From positions 9,362,001 through 9,426,000 of the forward strand of contig CM106586.1 of NCBI GenBank assembly GCA_048013815.1: 64,000 bases of DNA. Direction: 5' to 3'. Source of the stretch: Setoptus koraiensis. Its lineage: Eukaryota; Arthropoda. The notes beneath the pieces were generated by a model. That model saw only the letters and a program-made list of their open reading frames with translations, ran no database searches and had not been told where the DNA came from. This document shows, piece by piece, positions 1-12,775 of the stretch. The stretch's first letter is position 1. Every line of letters starts with the position of its first letter. Both the position numbers and the translations under genes were made by a program.

Positions 1-369
1 CTGGCTACTCATGCGTCAATAGCAGCCATCAATACAATGTAATAGCCGGCAAGCTGGCAAGTTGTTGTCACTGGCGAGCTTGTGTGTTTACACTCTGTAG
101 TGTGCTCTGTAGTGTGCTCTGTAGTGTGGAGTTGCAAACAAGGGCAACCCGTCAGATAACATTGCAGAGAATATCGCAGAGAATGACATTAGAGAGACAT
201 TGTTTTATTATCGCGGCCGCGGCAAGTGTGCGTCGACCACGCTTGAACTGTCATTTGGCTGTCAAACTGCATCGGCCTGTCAAACTGATACGAGCCATCA
301 TATGGCTCATATCATATTGGCCATATGATATGGCTCGTATGACGGCTGTGAGAACGGTGTGTGACTTGC

Positions 370-467
370 GATGACACTGTTGCGATGACACTGTCGCGAT
401 GACACTGTCGCGACGACAATGTTGCGATGACACTGTTGTGACGACACTGTTGCGATGACACTGTCGC
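370..467. repeat. 14-bp minisatellite, 7 copies
   Basis: Seven consecutive copies of a 14-base unit of type gatgacactgttgc, differing mainly by T/C changes. It is followed by an inverted partial copy (gacagtgtcatc) near 475-486. Confidence 0.85.
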
Positions 468-1229
468 ACTGACGACAGTGTCATCACAACGGCGGCCGGC
501 AGCGTTGCGTCCCAGTGACAAGAGTCGGTTGGCCCTCGTTTGTGGCGGTGTGGTCAGTATCGGCATCCCTGGCGACGCTGCTGGCAACACCAACGGCATC
601 AGCTGTTCGTGACAGTTGCCCGACTGGCCGCGAACAGCTGAGCTCGGCGAGGGCCAGTGCGCAGGTTTCGAGTGGGCAAGTTTTATTGCGCAACAATGTT
701 TATTACAATGTTTATTTGTATCACTTTCATCGGGTTAATCGTGTAAATAATGCGCTCGTTTTGCCATTGTGCATGGCCAGTGGTCACTTGCGCAGTCACA
801 CTTAGTTGGCTGGTCAGCTGTTGTTGCCTAAACTGGCAAGTGGTGGGTGTTGCTGTACATATGTCTGTATATCTGTATAAATATCTGTATGTATCTGTGT
901 ACATCTGTTTGGCGAGCGATGATTGATTTCTCGGCCGGCCGGCCGGCCGGTGTTCGACGGCGGCGGCGGCAGCAGCAACTGTCAGAGGCAACTGTCAGAG
1001 GCAACTGTCAGTCGCAACACCAACAACAACAACAACGAGCCAATTTGACAATTGCCGCGCGCACTGACAGCGGCAATGGTCAAATTGACGGCGACATGGG
1101 CACACGGCCCAACGATCGCGCAGAGGCCATCAGATAGGCAGCGGATAAATGCGCACAGTGCGCGGACAGTCGGCGGCCAATAACGGCGAGCGCAATTTGG
1201 CGAGATTAGGTCGCTGTAGCAAATTGGAC

Positions 1230-1277
1230 AAATGGTTGCAAATGGTCGCAAATGGTTGCAAATGGTTGCAAATGGTT
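1230..1277. repeat. 10-bp minisatellite
   Basis: Nearly five copies of the 10-base unit aatggttgca, one with a T-to-C change. Confidence 0.8.
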
Positions 1278-2222
1278 AGCTAACAATATCTATCAGCTAT
1301 CAGCTGATGGCCGGCGAGTATTGCGCTCAATATTGAACTCAATTATGGCAAGCGGACAGACGAGAGCGATTAGTGTAGGAGATTAACTTAATGATACACA
1401 CCAACAACTGGCCGCTATCTGTTGAAAAATCTCTGCAACCAAATGGTAACATCTTACAAGTGTTGTTAGGGCTAATAAGCTGTGTTTTGGGCAGCAAGTG
1501 CGCGAGCAAAAATACTCGCTAAATACTCTCCGCTTGCTAAATAGTATTTTGTTGCGATAACGCGCTCGGGCCGGCCGATTCAAATCAGCGCGCTGTGGCA
1601 ATCGATTTGATGTGTCATTCGCCAATCCGATCGCTTAGCCAGACCGCAACAAGTGCCTTGCCAGCGAGCGACTTGGCTCGTTAGACGATTGTTGTCGCTC
1701 GGCTTACGACGCGCTGCCCGTTGCGACCGGCCGCTAACTGGCCGCCACTTTCAAGGTGTCCAATAATAATAATAATTCCGTTATCCAGCCGCCAGATTAT
1801 CTGACCATCAGTGCGTGTACAGTGTGCCGCTCGTACAGGAAGTTGTGCAATTATCGCCAATGCCATTGCCGATAACACAAACCGGCAACAGGTCGCTCTG
1901 ACAGGTTGTTGCCGTTACTGGCCGCCGTGTTGTGTCACTGTCGCCGTTGTGTCACTGCTAACTGCCCATGCCAGCCAACAGTGACGCAACGTGTCCACGC
2001 TACATGCTTATATGCTGCTTATGCTGCTTATGCTGCTTATATGTTGCGCAACTCACAGTTGGACTTGTCAGTTGGACGCTGTCGCTAATTTGTAAACACT
2101 GGTCCGCTGGTCAGCTGACTCACAGCTGACTCGCAGTTGTCAGACTTGAACTGGGCGGCCTTTTATCGGCTATCGGCATAAGGATCGCGGCCCGTCGCTC
2201 GGCCGACCGGCCCGCGCGATCC

Positions 2223-2305
2223 GATATCGACACACAGATATCGACACACAGATATCGACACACAGATATCGACACACAGATATCGACACACAGATATCGA
2301 CGGAT
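2223..2305. repeat. 14-bp minisatellite, about 6 perfect copies
   Basis: The unit atatcgacacacag repeats about six times without visible change, suggesting recent expansion. Confidence 0.9.
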
Positions 2306-3824
2306 AAAGGCCGACACGTCGCGCCATTGTTTTTGGCCACTAGATGGCCGGCATGGCGCACGTACACCGTTATGGTAACGGCGTCGTGAGCACCGTTATC
2401 GCATTGAATGTTATTATTAATATCGGCGGTTGGCGGCGCGACTTGGAATCGCGCAATCGTCATCACACTTGCCGATTGTGCAAATTGCACACGTTGCTTG
2501 GTTGGCGAACGGCGACTCGCGAGCCGCAATCGCGACCCGACGAGTGACCCTCGAACGAAGGCGATCGACAGCGGGCAGTCGTGTCACGGGCCGCCATCTC
2601 AAAGCCAACGATAACAATAATTAATTGGTCGGCCGTTGCAATTAGCGGCCGTGTCTCGATTGGTGGCGCCGCCGAGCGCAGTCACAGTCGCAGTCGGCGA
2701 GCTCGCTTGAGAGCGCTTGAGAGCGTTCATCTCCGCCGAGCTCGCACCGATTAATTGATTGATACACTGGCGAGCGCTGGCGAGGTGAGCCGCTCTACAG
2801 CCGCTCGAAAGTCGCTCGAAGCCGCTCGAAAGTCGCTCGAGAGCCGTCCGATGGCCGTCATTGTGTGTCCGTCGAGTATCATCAATGGCGAGCATGCTCG
2901 CGATGATCAATATTTGCCAATAATTGATATTGCGTCAGTCACTAATGCCTGGCCGACTCTCTAAACGCTGTCGGCTGTCGGCTGTCGGCTGGCACTGCTC
3001 AGTGTTCTGGTGGCTCGCAACGTGCGAGCGATCTCGCAATGGTCGGGGCCCGCCGAAATGGGTTCAATGCGTTGGTTCGAGCCGCTCTGGCCAGCGATCT
3101 CTCGGCTGGCCAGCGATCGATGGCTACCGAGCCAGCGACCAAGTTGCAAACTGACTGCAAATTCTGGCTCGCTGTCAGCGGGCATGCAGAGCGCGTCTTG
3201 GCCCATCATAGAGACATGGTGCAGTTTTCCAGGCGCCCTTATGCAACAGAATGCATTATGTTGCATAACAGCCCACAGTGACCAACAGCGAAATGGATCG
3301 GCCGCGATGGGCTCGCGATGGCGCCAAACGTGCCATTGCCGCCAACGGTCATCGAGTTATTTATTGCGAGCCGTTTATTGCTGCGACACGATTCTCGCCG
3401 GCCGCCGGTCAGTATATATTTTGGTCGAGATCGGCCTATTTCGGCCAAAATATATATCGCGCCACACTGGCCGCATTGGCCATGCTCGCAGTTCGGACGG
3501 TGTGAGCGGTCATGGCGAGCGGCGAGCGGCGAGTGGCAATTGGAGCTCGCACAAGTGGCCCGGTAATTGGCTCACCCAGCGAGAATCCGGCCACAGCCTC
3601 CATGATCCAATCGAACAGTCGACGTCGTGGAGGCTGCCGCCGGCTTTCGCTCGCCCGAACACACACACAATCATTGCTTCGTTGCCATTAAGGCATAATT
3701 TGCATATTGCTAACCAATATTGCACAGGCTGTGGCTGTTATTTGCTCGCTCGGCAAACTTTACATAAAACAAATTGCTCAACATGAATGGCGGCCCAATA
3801 TGGCCAACGCTCTATCTCGACGAG

Positions 3825-3905
3825 GCCGCTATTCCGGCCATTCCGGCCATGCAGGCTATTCCGGCCATCGAGCTATTCCGGCCATCGGACTATTCCGGTT
3901 ATCGG
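3825..3905. repeat. Diverged attccggcc tandem array
   Basis: Repeated attccggcca units with irregular spacing, an older or slippage-disordered array. Confidence 0.7.
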
Positions 3906-4734
3906 GGCTGTTGGCTGTTGTGGCGACTGCGTCCACTGCGAGCACCGCGAGACTCTCAAGTTGAGATGGATAACGAAGAATCGTTAGCGGACACGTCGGC
4001 GTATCTGGGCACCGGCAATTGGCAAGGCGATAAACACCGAAAATGGACAAAATCACTGCTCGTGATCCCTACATAATATTGTGGAAATACTGTTTATTTA
4101 CATATATATCATGCGCTCGACACCGGCCCGACATCGGCCCGACATCGGCCCGATACCGGCCCGACATCGGCCGTTCGAGCGGACGTTCGGCTCGGCGATC
4201 AAAGGGAAGCGATCAGCCTCACAGCTTCAGGTATCGACCGATACCTGGATACGGCGCTGCGGCGACAGCTGACACAGTGGCATGCAGATTATTAATGATG
4301 GGCATTAATGATCGGATTGAGAAATCATCGGCGGTTTGTTTCCACATTTGCAATCATTCGCGGCCAATGCCGATCGCTTGGCATGACTCGTCCGATCACA
4401 ACATGGCCGGCGAGCAGGCTTGCCGTCGACTGGAGGCTTGTTGCCGAATGGTCGGCTGGAGGCTTGCTGTCGAATGTTGTCGGACGAAAGCTCGTTGCTA
4501 CGATCGGATTTAGCCGGATGTGGCCGCAGTGCGCAGCCGGCCGACATATCCGATGACCACTGGGCAGGCCGGCCACGGCCAAGCGAGACGCTGGCGACTG
4601 GTCAGTGTGATACGTTTCGCATTGATACGATTTAATTCTTTAATCTCGCTCTCGTCTGCAACATGACCGCACTCTGGCCGCCAGAGGAAGCCACAAGCGA
4701 GTTTGTTGGCCGCGTCATGTGGGCCGCAAGCTCG

Positions 4735-4905
4735 CCTGTCGCGGTTGTCGCTGTTGTTGCTGTTGCTGCTGTTGTTGCTGTTGTTACTGTTGTTGCTGTT
4801 GCTGCTGTTGTTGCTGTTGTTGTGCGTCGGCCAACAGCAACGACAGCAACGACAATAGTAACAACAACAACGACAGCACCAACAACAACAACAGCATCAT
4901 CAACA
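4735..4905. repeat. Paired complementary microsatellites (GTT/GCT then CAA/CAG)
   Basis: A roughly 90-base run of GTT/GCT triplets is followed after about ten bases by a run of CAA/CAG/CGA triplets on the same strand. The halves are near complementary, so the segment could form a long imperfect hairpin. Polar Q, N, V, L and C frames arise from it and are not taken as genes. Confidence 0.75.
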
Positions 4906-5117
4906 ACGACACAGGTGAGCAGCCTGCGCCGGCGCGCCGCCAGACACCTGTTGCAGGGCCATGTTGCCGGCAGCAGCAGCGAGCCAAAGGTCAGCGGATT
5001 AAGCTGGATCATGAGTGACAGGCCCCAGATTAGCGAGAGCTGCCAGATTAACTGCAACTGTAACAGGCAGCATTATGTTTATAATGTGCGCATTATTGTG
5101 TGTTTATTATTATGCTG

Positions 5118-5172
5118 CACAAAATGCACAAAATGCGCAAAATGCACAAAATGCGCAAAATGCACAGAATGC
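5118..5172. repeat. 9-bp minisatellite
   Basis: About six copies of aaaatgcac/aaaatgcgc. Confidence 0.8.
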
Positions 5173-6352
5173 ACAGAGGGCGCTTGCGCAAAGTCGTTTC
5201 CGTTTCACGGTCAGCCATTCGGACACATGCGATTCGCATGATGCCAAGAACAACAGGTGAGCCGCCGTTACGTATCGGCTGTGGCAAAGTGCGCCGGCAA
5301 CGCGGCACAGGCGCAATGCGAAACCGTCGAGTTATGCAACTGGCGAAATACGAAACTGGCGAGTCGCGAAACGGGCGAGCTACGAAACGGGCGAGTTATC
5401 AGACGGCCTGTTTCAGACAGGCGAGTCGCAAGAGCAAAGAAGCGGCCGCTCGCGAATTTCTCGCCCGATGTATACTCGGCGATGTATACAAGTCGGCGGC
5501 GTTCCGCCAACAATTATCGTCATTGTGATGAGCATCAATTGATTAATGCTGTCATCGGCGTGAGCGCATTTGGTTGCACACAAATCGCAAGCTCGAATCG
5601 CATCCCGAATCGCATCTCGATCGCCAGTTGTGATTCGCGAGCTCGATCGCCAGTTGTGATTCGCGAGCGAGCTTCCGCCAGCATCATCAATCAAACCGGC
5701 CGCTTGTAATCCGCGCCGGCGAGCCAGCTCGCCCGGCCGACTCGCCCGGCTTATTTGGCCGGCCAGCATCGAGTCGGGCGGCGTAAATCACCGGCGTTCA
5801 TGAGCTCGTTTTTGAGTTTAGATCTGCGACAACGCAGCGCAACTTGAACTGCCAAGTTCATGCCAGTCGCTCATGCCGTGAACTTGATGCAGCGCCGATG
5901 CAAATCCGCAAAGCCGCGTCCGAATCGACCAACCAAACGAGTTCGAGTTGCGCCGTCGAGCTTGGCAACTTGAGAATCTCAAGTGCGCAGTCCACGTCAC
6001 ACAACGAGGCGAGAATATAGAATATTGTTCGTTCATTCGACAATTGTCATTTGGGCCACATCTGACTTTGGGCCGATTCCACCTGGGCGGCCGGCCGTTC
6101 TTTTCGAAGGGGGCAGCTGATCGCAACGGCACGTCATGCACAAATGACGTCATCGTCGTATATGTTTATATACATGACGTAACTGGTCTCTACGTAGCCT
6201 ACGAGTCGCAAGTCTCTGCCGGGTCTGGCGCGTGGGTGGCCTGCGATTGGCACGCACTCACACAAGTCAGTTGTTGACGCACTGTGCCATTGTTGCCGTT
6301 GTTGCCGCATTGCGTAATAACTCTATTGCCACGACAGTGTTCTATTTATGGA

Positions 6353-6376
6353 ACACACACACACACACACACACAC
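6353..6376. repeat. (CA)n microsatellite
   Basis: Twelve uninterrupted CA dinucleotides. Confidence 0.9.
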
Positions 6377-7853
6377 GCTAATTGGGCGACCTTTGCACTC
6401 CCCGCTGTCCCCAACTGTGCCCCGGGAGAGAGAGGGAGAGCGCGGGGGAGGGGAGATTGAATATTCGCGTGCCCACTGCAGCATGGCGAGTATGGCGAGT
6501 ATGACGAGTATGACAATGTTTGTTTCTCATGCGGCCCGAAAGTGATGACACAATCATCTCTGGCATAAGTTGAGTGACGTCATGATGCGGCTCAGCTGGG
6601 CCAGCTCGCTAATGAGCTGGCCAGCGGCGGCGGGCGCAACTGTCACGGCGCAACTGTCACTACGCAACTGTCAGCGGCGGCCCGGTGACAGTGGCCTATC
6701 AGCTGTCGGCGACTGTCACTTGTGGCGGTGCGTTTGGTCAGCTGACGCCGCTCGCAAGCCCGCAAGCCCAGCAGCTGACGGCGGCCCAAAGTGACAGCCA
6801 CCGCAAGTGACAGCCGCAACAACACAAGTGTCAGCCCCAATTGGGACAATTTGTGCTCAAAGCCGCCGTTGCCCAAACAGACCGTTAGAAGCCGTTGCGG
6901 CGAGTCATTAGCCTTGAGCGAATTCAATTGTTCATAGTTGTTGTCGCAGCAGTTGCAATGTCGCTGTTGCCACTCGGCCACTGGATACGCCAAAGTAATG
7001 AATAAATGAGAGCAAGTAGCGAGAGTTGATCTTGAATAACTGCCACCGGCTTGCGCAAAACGCCTAATGACAAGTTACCTGAGGAGCATATATTATTATT
7101 ATTATTATTATTATGTAACGGACATGCGGCGGGTATTGAGGGCGCGATAGATGAGATCGCGTCGTCCTCTGCTCGTCTGACAGATTAGCCAGTCAGTCGG
7201 TCAGCTGACTGCCTAATCTGAGCGATTGTGAGCGAGCGTCGAGAATAGAGTTGCACTGTCACTGTCACTTGTAGCAGGTGACTTGTACAGGTGACTTGTA
7301 CGGGTGACGCAACTACAGGTGACGCAACTACAGGTGACGCTACTATTATTGTGACTTGCACAGGTTAACAGCGCCGGGCAACAGCTGACAGTCGGCGAGG
7401 CGATCGAGATCGGCCACTGTGATGTGTTTATGTCTGATGTTTATCCTATCATTGTGTTGCCGTTGCCGTTGCAGCCGCCTCACACATTGTTGCTATTATT
7501 AACCTAAATTCCGTTTTTCGTCGGCCCGAGCTTGCCGAGCTCGCCGAGCAGCCGAGCAGCCGAACAGCCGAACAGCGGCGGCCATTCAGAGAGACAGTTG
7601 ACAATGAAGACAAGACACATTTGGATTAACGCATTCCAGTTCTAGCAGCTCCAGTGCCAGTGGCCGTCACTCGCACTGGCACAGCCAGAAGCGACAACCA
7701 ATCGTGCTCTCGTTTCAAACTTCAAGCCGCAACAGGTAACTCGGACAACACTGTTACGTAACCGCGCCGAGACACACACCGAGACAATGCGATTGAATGA
7801 TTAGCTCGTTCAATAATTATTGGTTGTCGTCCGCGCTGGCCGCCACCGGACCG

Positions 7854-7925
7854 TTGACGCTGGCCGGACTGTCGATGCTGACCGGACTGTCGATGCTGAC
7901 CGGACTGTCGACGCTGGCCGGACTG
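7854..7925. repeat. 18-bp minisatellite
   Basis: About four copies of ctgaccggactgtcgatg with ggcc/gacc variation. Confidence 0.8.
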
Positions 7926-8457
7926 CCAGTTGCAGGGGCGAGCAACAAATATTACAAATGTGGTTGCATAGTTGCAGAGTTCAAAGGCTCAAGTGGCCAA
8001 AAATCACCGATTGATTGTTTGATTTGGCGGATAATTTTGGAAATTTCTCGCTCTCTCCATCAAACTCATCCTGTTCAACTGTGACTCTCGTGCCGTTTCA
8101 AAGCCGTTTTACTTTTGCCGTTTGCGCATCGTCGAAATGCTCTGAATTCTCGGATGCCCAAACGGCCAAAATAGTCGCAATCGAGCGTAGTCCGACAGGA
8201 GCTCCGCAGCGGCCAGCCGACCGGATGCCACCGACGGGGCTTTCAACAGAGTTTAGGTTGCTTTTAGCCGAGCTTTGGCTGCTTTTAGCTGTGCTGAAAG
8301 CGACCGAATCTTTGTGATTCGCCAGCGAAACAGGCCGATCAAATATTAATCAGGCGATCATTAATTAGTTGGTCTAAATTTATTATTTTTACGGTCGGCA
8401 GTGATAATTGTGACTGTGCTTGATTTGTTGTGTCGGCCGCACCGGCCCAACTAGTCG

Positions 8458-8485
8458 AGTTAATTAATTAGCTAATTAATTAACT
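8458..8485. repeat. Perfect 28-bp palindrome
   Basis: The segment equals its own reverse complement, centred on TTAG/CTAA and built of TAAT/ATTA cores of the kind homeodomain proteins bind. Confidence 0.9.
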
Positions 8486-8648
8486 GGCCAGTTGGCTAAT
8501 TGGCGTCGCTGCAGCAAGCGCGACCCGTGATTCGGCCCGATGACACGACGCTATCTAATCATGCAAATATTGTCCACTGTTACTAGCAGTCTGTTAGTAT
8601 ACAACAATTTGCTCCGCTTAAAATGCATTGCGTAACTGTCCTGTTGTC

Positions 8649-8679
8649 AGTATCAGCCTGATAGTATCAGGCTGATACT
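8649..8679. repeat. Inverted repeat, 15-bp perfect arms, 1-bp spacer
   Basis: AGTATCAGCCTGATA at 8649-8663 and its exact reverse complement at 8665-8679, separated by one G. Confidence 0.9.
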
Positions 8680-9500
8680 ATCAGGGCCAACAGGTCATCG
8701 CCGGTGAGAGTTGCGGATAAACGGGGGAAATGGTGTGCAATTGGTGTGGAAAACTGGCCTTTTCGGCCGGCTTTGCCGGCACCACCAAGTGGGCGAATAA
8801 GTGAAACGTTGGCCAGATTGGCCCTTACTGGCGACCGCTGGTCACTAATGCCAGTAGTGGCCAGTAGTCAACTGGCGACTACCGGCGACTGCTGACACTA
8901 TTCAATAGTGACTATTGGCGACTATGAAATATCGCAAGTCTTCTCAGACCGTCCACTGACACTGGCTGGCTCTAAATCTTGCTCTAAATTTTGCTCTAAA
9001 TTTTGTTTGTCCGCAAACGACGCGGAAAACGTTTTCGCGTCCAGTCGCTCAGATGGAAAGTTTCAATTCGAAAGGCCAGAATCGAAAGTTTCAATCCGCA
9101 CTCTTGGGCCCCCAAACTTTTGAGTGAAAACTTTTGACTCAAAAGAGAACAAATTGCGTCAGCAACGAGAGAAAGCCGGAAAGCCGATGGAATTGCTTGC
9201 GCAATCTCGCTTGGCGAAATTGTGCGAGCGGCCGCTGGCAGCAACTGACTGTGGCGAGCAACTAATTGTGGCCAGCTAACAAGTTGCGACAATGACAATT
9301 GGCATGCTGGTTAGTTGGCGCCATTACATAAGCGAGCGTAAGTGACTCGCTTAGAGTGAGCTGTTAAACAGCGCGGTAATTACATAATGGCATCACATCT
9401 AATTCTATCCATGTCTGGCTGGTCGCTTGTGCCGGCCACCGGCTCCGCTGACCGTTACGCCGAGCCACAGGTGAATCTCGCCAGCCTGGTAACCTGGCCA

Positions 9501-9564
9501 GTGTGAGTGGTCAGTGTGAGTGGCCAGTGTGAGTGGTCAGTGTGAGTGGTCAGTGTGAGTGGTC
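9501..9564. repeat. 13-bp minisatellite
   Basis: About five copies of cagtgtgagtggt. Confidence 0.85.
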
Positions 9565-10063
9565 AGTGGACAGGAGAGCGGCGGACAGGGCAATCGGGCT
9601 ACCCGATTCAGCTGTCGGGCGAGCGCGTAGTTGCATTGTGTTCGGCTCAGGTGCGCAAACTGCGCCCACTGATGCCGATATGCGGCCACCGATGCCGATG
9701 TGCGGCCGCCGATGCCGATATAAGGCCGACGGATATGGCCAGAAATATCACGGGTGGCCCGACGGCGCACAATAAGGCCACCGTTGGTCGCAGTTACAGT
9801 TGCCGGCATCATTATGTAATAATGCGGTCATTATTGCATTATGCCGCATTGTTGGCCGGACAGTGGCCAGTATCGGCATCGCGTCATTGCGCTCGCGCAT
9901 TGTTGGCCGCATCGCCGCATGCATTTGCATGAGAATCGCATCGAGCCGATTGCGTAATTGGGCCGCCCACTCACTCTCTCTCTCATGCGAGGGGTCGCCG
10001 TCGGATCACGCCAGTCACATCACGCCGGTCAGCGCGAGGACGAGTCACACAGGAAGCGAGCCA

Positions 10064-10135
10064 TTTGCCATTTCGCCATTTCGTCATCTCGCCATTTTGC
10101 CATCTCGCCATTTTGCCATTTTGCCATTTTGCTAT
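10064..10135. repeat. gccattt tandem array
   Basis: Units of 8-9 bases of type gccatttt/gccatctc, mixed order. Confidence 0.7.
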
Positions 10136-10537
10136 TCACGATTCATCAGTGACTCAGTGGAAGTGAGTGGCTGGCCGAGCTCAGATGAATCGCACAGGCG
10201 GCCGAAATGGCGAGACAGCGACGATACAGGTGAATAGTTAATGCCGGCCACCAATTGAATGGATTCAAACTGATTGAGAGGGTTCACTGATCTTTGCTCA
10301 TTCTCACTGCCGGCTCGCCGTTGCGGCTCGCGAGCCGCAGCAACGGGCCGCCGCGGCGCGCTTGTGTCGGGCCAGCCTCATCAACTGATAATCGCCAGTG
10401 CAAACAAGCGGCTGCCCGAAACTTATTTGGCCGCGATTGTGATGCCACCGCGCCGGCCAACAAATGCAAACACAACGGCGGCTCACACAGACCGCAAACT
10501 GGATCCGTCTCAACGATGGCCGCTCTCAATTATCGAG

Positions 10538-10665
10538 ACGCTCAATCGTCGAGACGCTCAATTGTCGAGGCTCGCAATCGTCGAGACTCGCAATCGTCGA
10601 GACTCGCAATCGTCGAGGCTCGCAATCGTCGAGGCTCGCAATCGTCGAGACTCGCAATTATCGAG
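10538..10665. repeat. 16-bp minisatellite, about 8 copies
   Basis: The unit aatcgtcgagactcgc recurs with gac/ggc variants. It produces Arg/Ser-rich translations in several frames, which should not be read as an RS-domain protein. Confidence 0.85.
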
Positions 10666-10914
10666 AGTGACGAGGGCGACTGCGAGACGAGATTTGCATG
10701 CGAGCTCGCTGGCGTGCAATTGTTGCTGCAATCGTCCACCAGTCGCCACTGACTCGTGATACTTTTGCCCGCCGGGCCGGCACTTTTTGCGCATCGGGCG
10801 CATTCTGCGCACTGTCGGCGCCCGCCGGAACTCCGCATGCCGCACGGGCACCGGTCACCGCGAGCGACTCACTGCCAGTGAGTCACTGCCAGTGAGTCAT
10901 TGGTGACCAGTGAG

Positions 10915-11033
10915 CAGTTTGCTGTCGGTTTGTTGACAGTTTGCCGGCATTTTGTTGACAGTTTGCCGACGGTTTGCTGGCGAGTTGCCGACGGTTTGCT
11001 GGCGGGTTGCCGACGGTTTGCTGGCGAGTTTCG
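10915..11033. repeat. 22-bp minisatellite
   Basis: Unit gttgccgacggtttgctggc plus two bases, three clear copies preceded by diverged gacagtttgc versions. Confidence 0.8.
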
Positions 11034-11859
11034 CCCAAAATCAGCGAAAATGTCACCGGTGCAGCGGCCGAGAACTGTGCGCATCTCAGTACCGAAAACG
11101 GGCGATCATTTGTGCGAGATTTATCCGCGCATTTGCATGCCGCACAAGCGAGCGAAAGCCCGAAGACAAACAATGGCGCCACTGTCGCTGTCGGCGAGCC
11201 GGTCTCGGCGGCGCCGGCATGCAAAGTTTGTTGTCCGGTCACCTGTTGGCGCTCGGTTGTGGCGCGGTCACTATGGCCACGACTGTGCGCTCGTTTGCAG
11301 CTCGCACTTGGCAAGCTCGCCAGTGGAATCGCGCTCACCCGGCCGCACCGCCACAACATGACAAGCTCGTTGCGAGGCTCGCTGCCGAGCTGTGCCCATC
11401 GAGTGCCACACCAATTGGACAGCGAGCAACAGCTGATTGTGGCAAGACCGGCGCATCACCGGCCGAACGCTCTTGTTTGGCGCTATTTGGTGGGCCGGGG
11501 CAAGCGTGCGAAAATTAGCCGCGACAGGAGAGAGCGAGCAAGCGAGCGAGCGAGAGCGGCCAAATGAATGCAAGAACAAGCAATATATTATAAATATTTT
11601 TTTTTATTTTATTTTATATGTATTGCTGACCGTTTCGCTTTTGTGAGATGAGAAATATTTGCTAAATTTGCGCGCCTTGCCACTGCAATTGCGCCGACTG
11701 CGAACACAACCGACGACTGGCCTGTGATACCAATAATACAACCAATAACAATCGTGATTGCTCGTCCTCTTGCCGGCCTGCAAGTTGCGTCATCGTGGCC
11801 GTTAGTTGAGTTGCGCATCGGCGCAGCTTGCGACAGGCTAAACAGCGTCATAATTGACA

Positions 11860-11862
11860 ATT

Positions 11863-11913
<51 letters not shown>

Positions 11914-11920
11914 GCAACAT
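11860..11920. repeat. (CAA)n/(CAG) microsatellite
   Basis: About twenty CAA triplets with scattered CAG. CAA runs recur throughout the window, for example near 17237-17280, 18114-18138, 22592-22645, 24206-24250, 30871-30890 and 42383-42440, with complementary GTT runs near 18420-18475, 22087-22130, 24925-25005 and 25470-25630. Confidence 0.85.
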
Positions 11921-12639
11921 CGAAACATCACACTGACTTGGCCGGAGCGCCGACAATGCGCAGAGATGGACAACGAGGGAATAACAAACAAACGGCCGCT
12001 CGCATACGAGCGCAACGGTTACGCAAGAGCTACGCGAGAGTTGCGCAACAGTGGTCAGGTTGCCTGTCGATGCGCCGGTCGGCGAGAGTCGGGCCGGCGA
12101 GTGGCCGCAAGTCGAGAGTCGAGAGTGCAGAGTGGACAGACTGACAGCGACAGTGTCCGATTGGGCACTGGCCGAGCGATGCTCGCCGAAACAAACTCAT
12201 TCGCCGAATAATATTCGGGGCTTATTTGAATCAAACTCGCTCTATCTATCTAATAACTGGCCAACTAATAACCGGCCAGACAGGTGAAAGTCGTGATGCA
12301 ACGAGTCGCAACAAACAAAGTTGAGCAAACTTTTGGTTTATATTTAATCACGCTGTTGGGCATTGTTGTGCTGGCTGGCTGGCTCGTTGGCTCGCTGGCA
12401 GTTTAAAAATTGCAGTTCAAAGTTTCAAAGTTTGCCTAGCTCAAAGCAAGCATGTTGCTCATGTCACAACGCAAACATGAGCCCGTTAGTTGTCAGTGCG
12501 GCCAGCAAAACATCTAGCCACGGCCGGCAAACAAGCCGCTCGCTGGCAAATGTCGCTGGCTCATGAAGCTCACAAGCCACATCGGCGCCACAATCGGCCA
12601 GTGACAGCGCCGCCGCACAATGACAACGATGACCAACAC

Positions 12640-12775
12640 ATGACGCAACATATGATCGAACATATGAAGCAACGTATGACGCAACATATGATCGAACATG
12701 TGACGCAACGTATGACGCAATGTATGCTCGAACATATGACGCAACGTATGACGCAACATGTGATCGAAGTTGTGA
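12640..12775. repeat. CATATGACGCAAC tandem array
   Basis: About nine 15-base units of the form acgcaacatatg/atcgaacatatg. CATATG and CGCAAC cores are conserved between units. Confidence 0.8.

Noticed and set aside
3010-3786. 258-codon plus-strand frame
   Set aside because: No signal, domain or splice context; composition reflects local repeats.
10538-10665. Arg/Ser-rich translation resembling an SR protein
   Set aside because: A product of the 16-bp minisatellite read in any frame.
10900-11567. Several overlapping frames of 150-197 codons
   Set aside because: They are shifted readings of the 22-bp array and Ala/Arg-rich GC sequence; none is preferred and no motif is seen.
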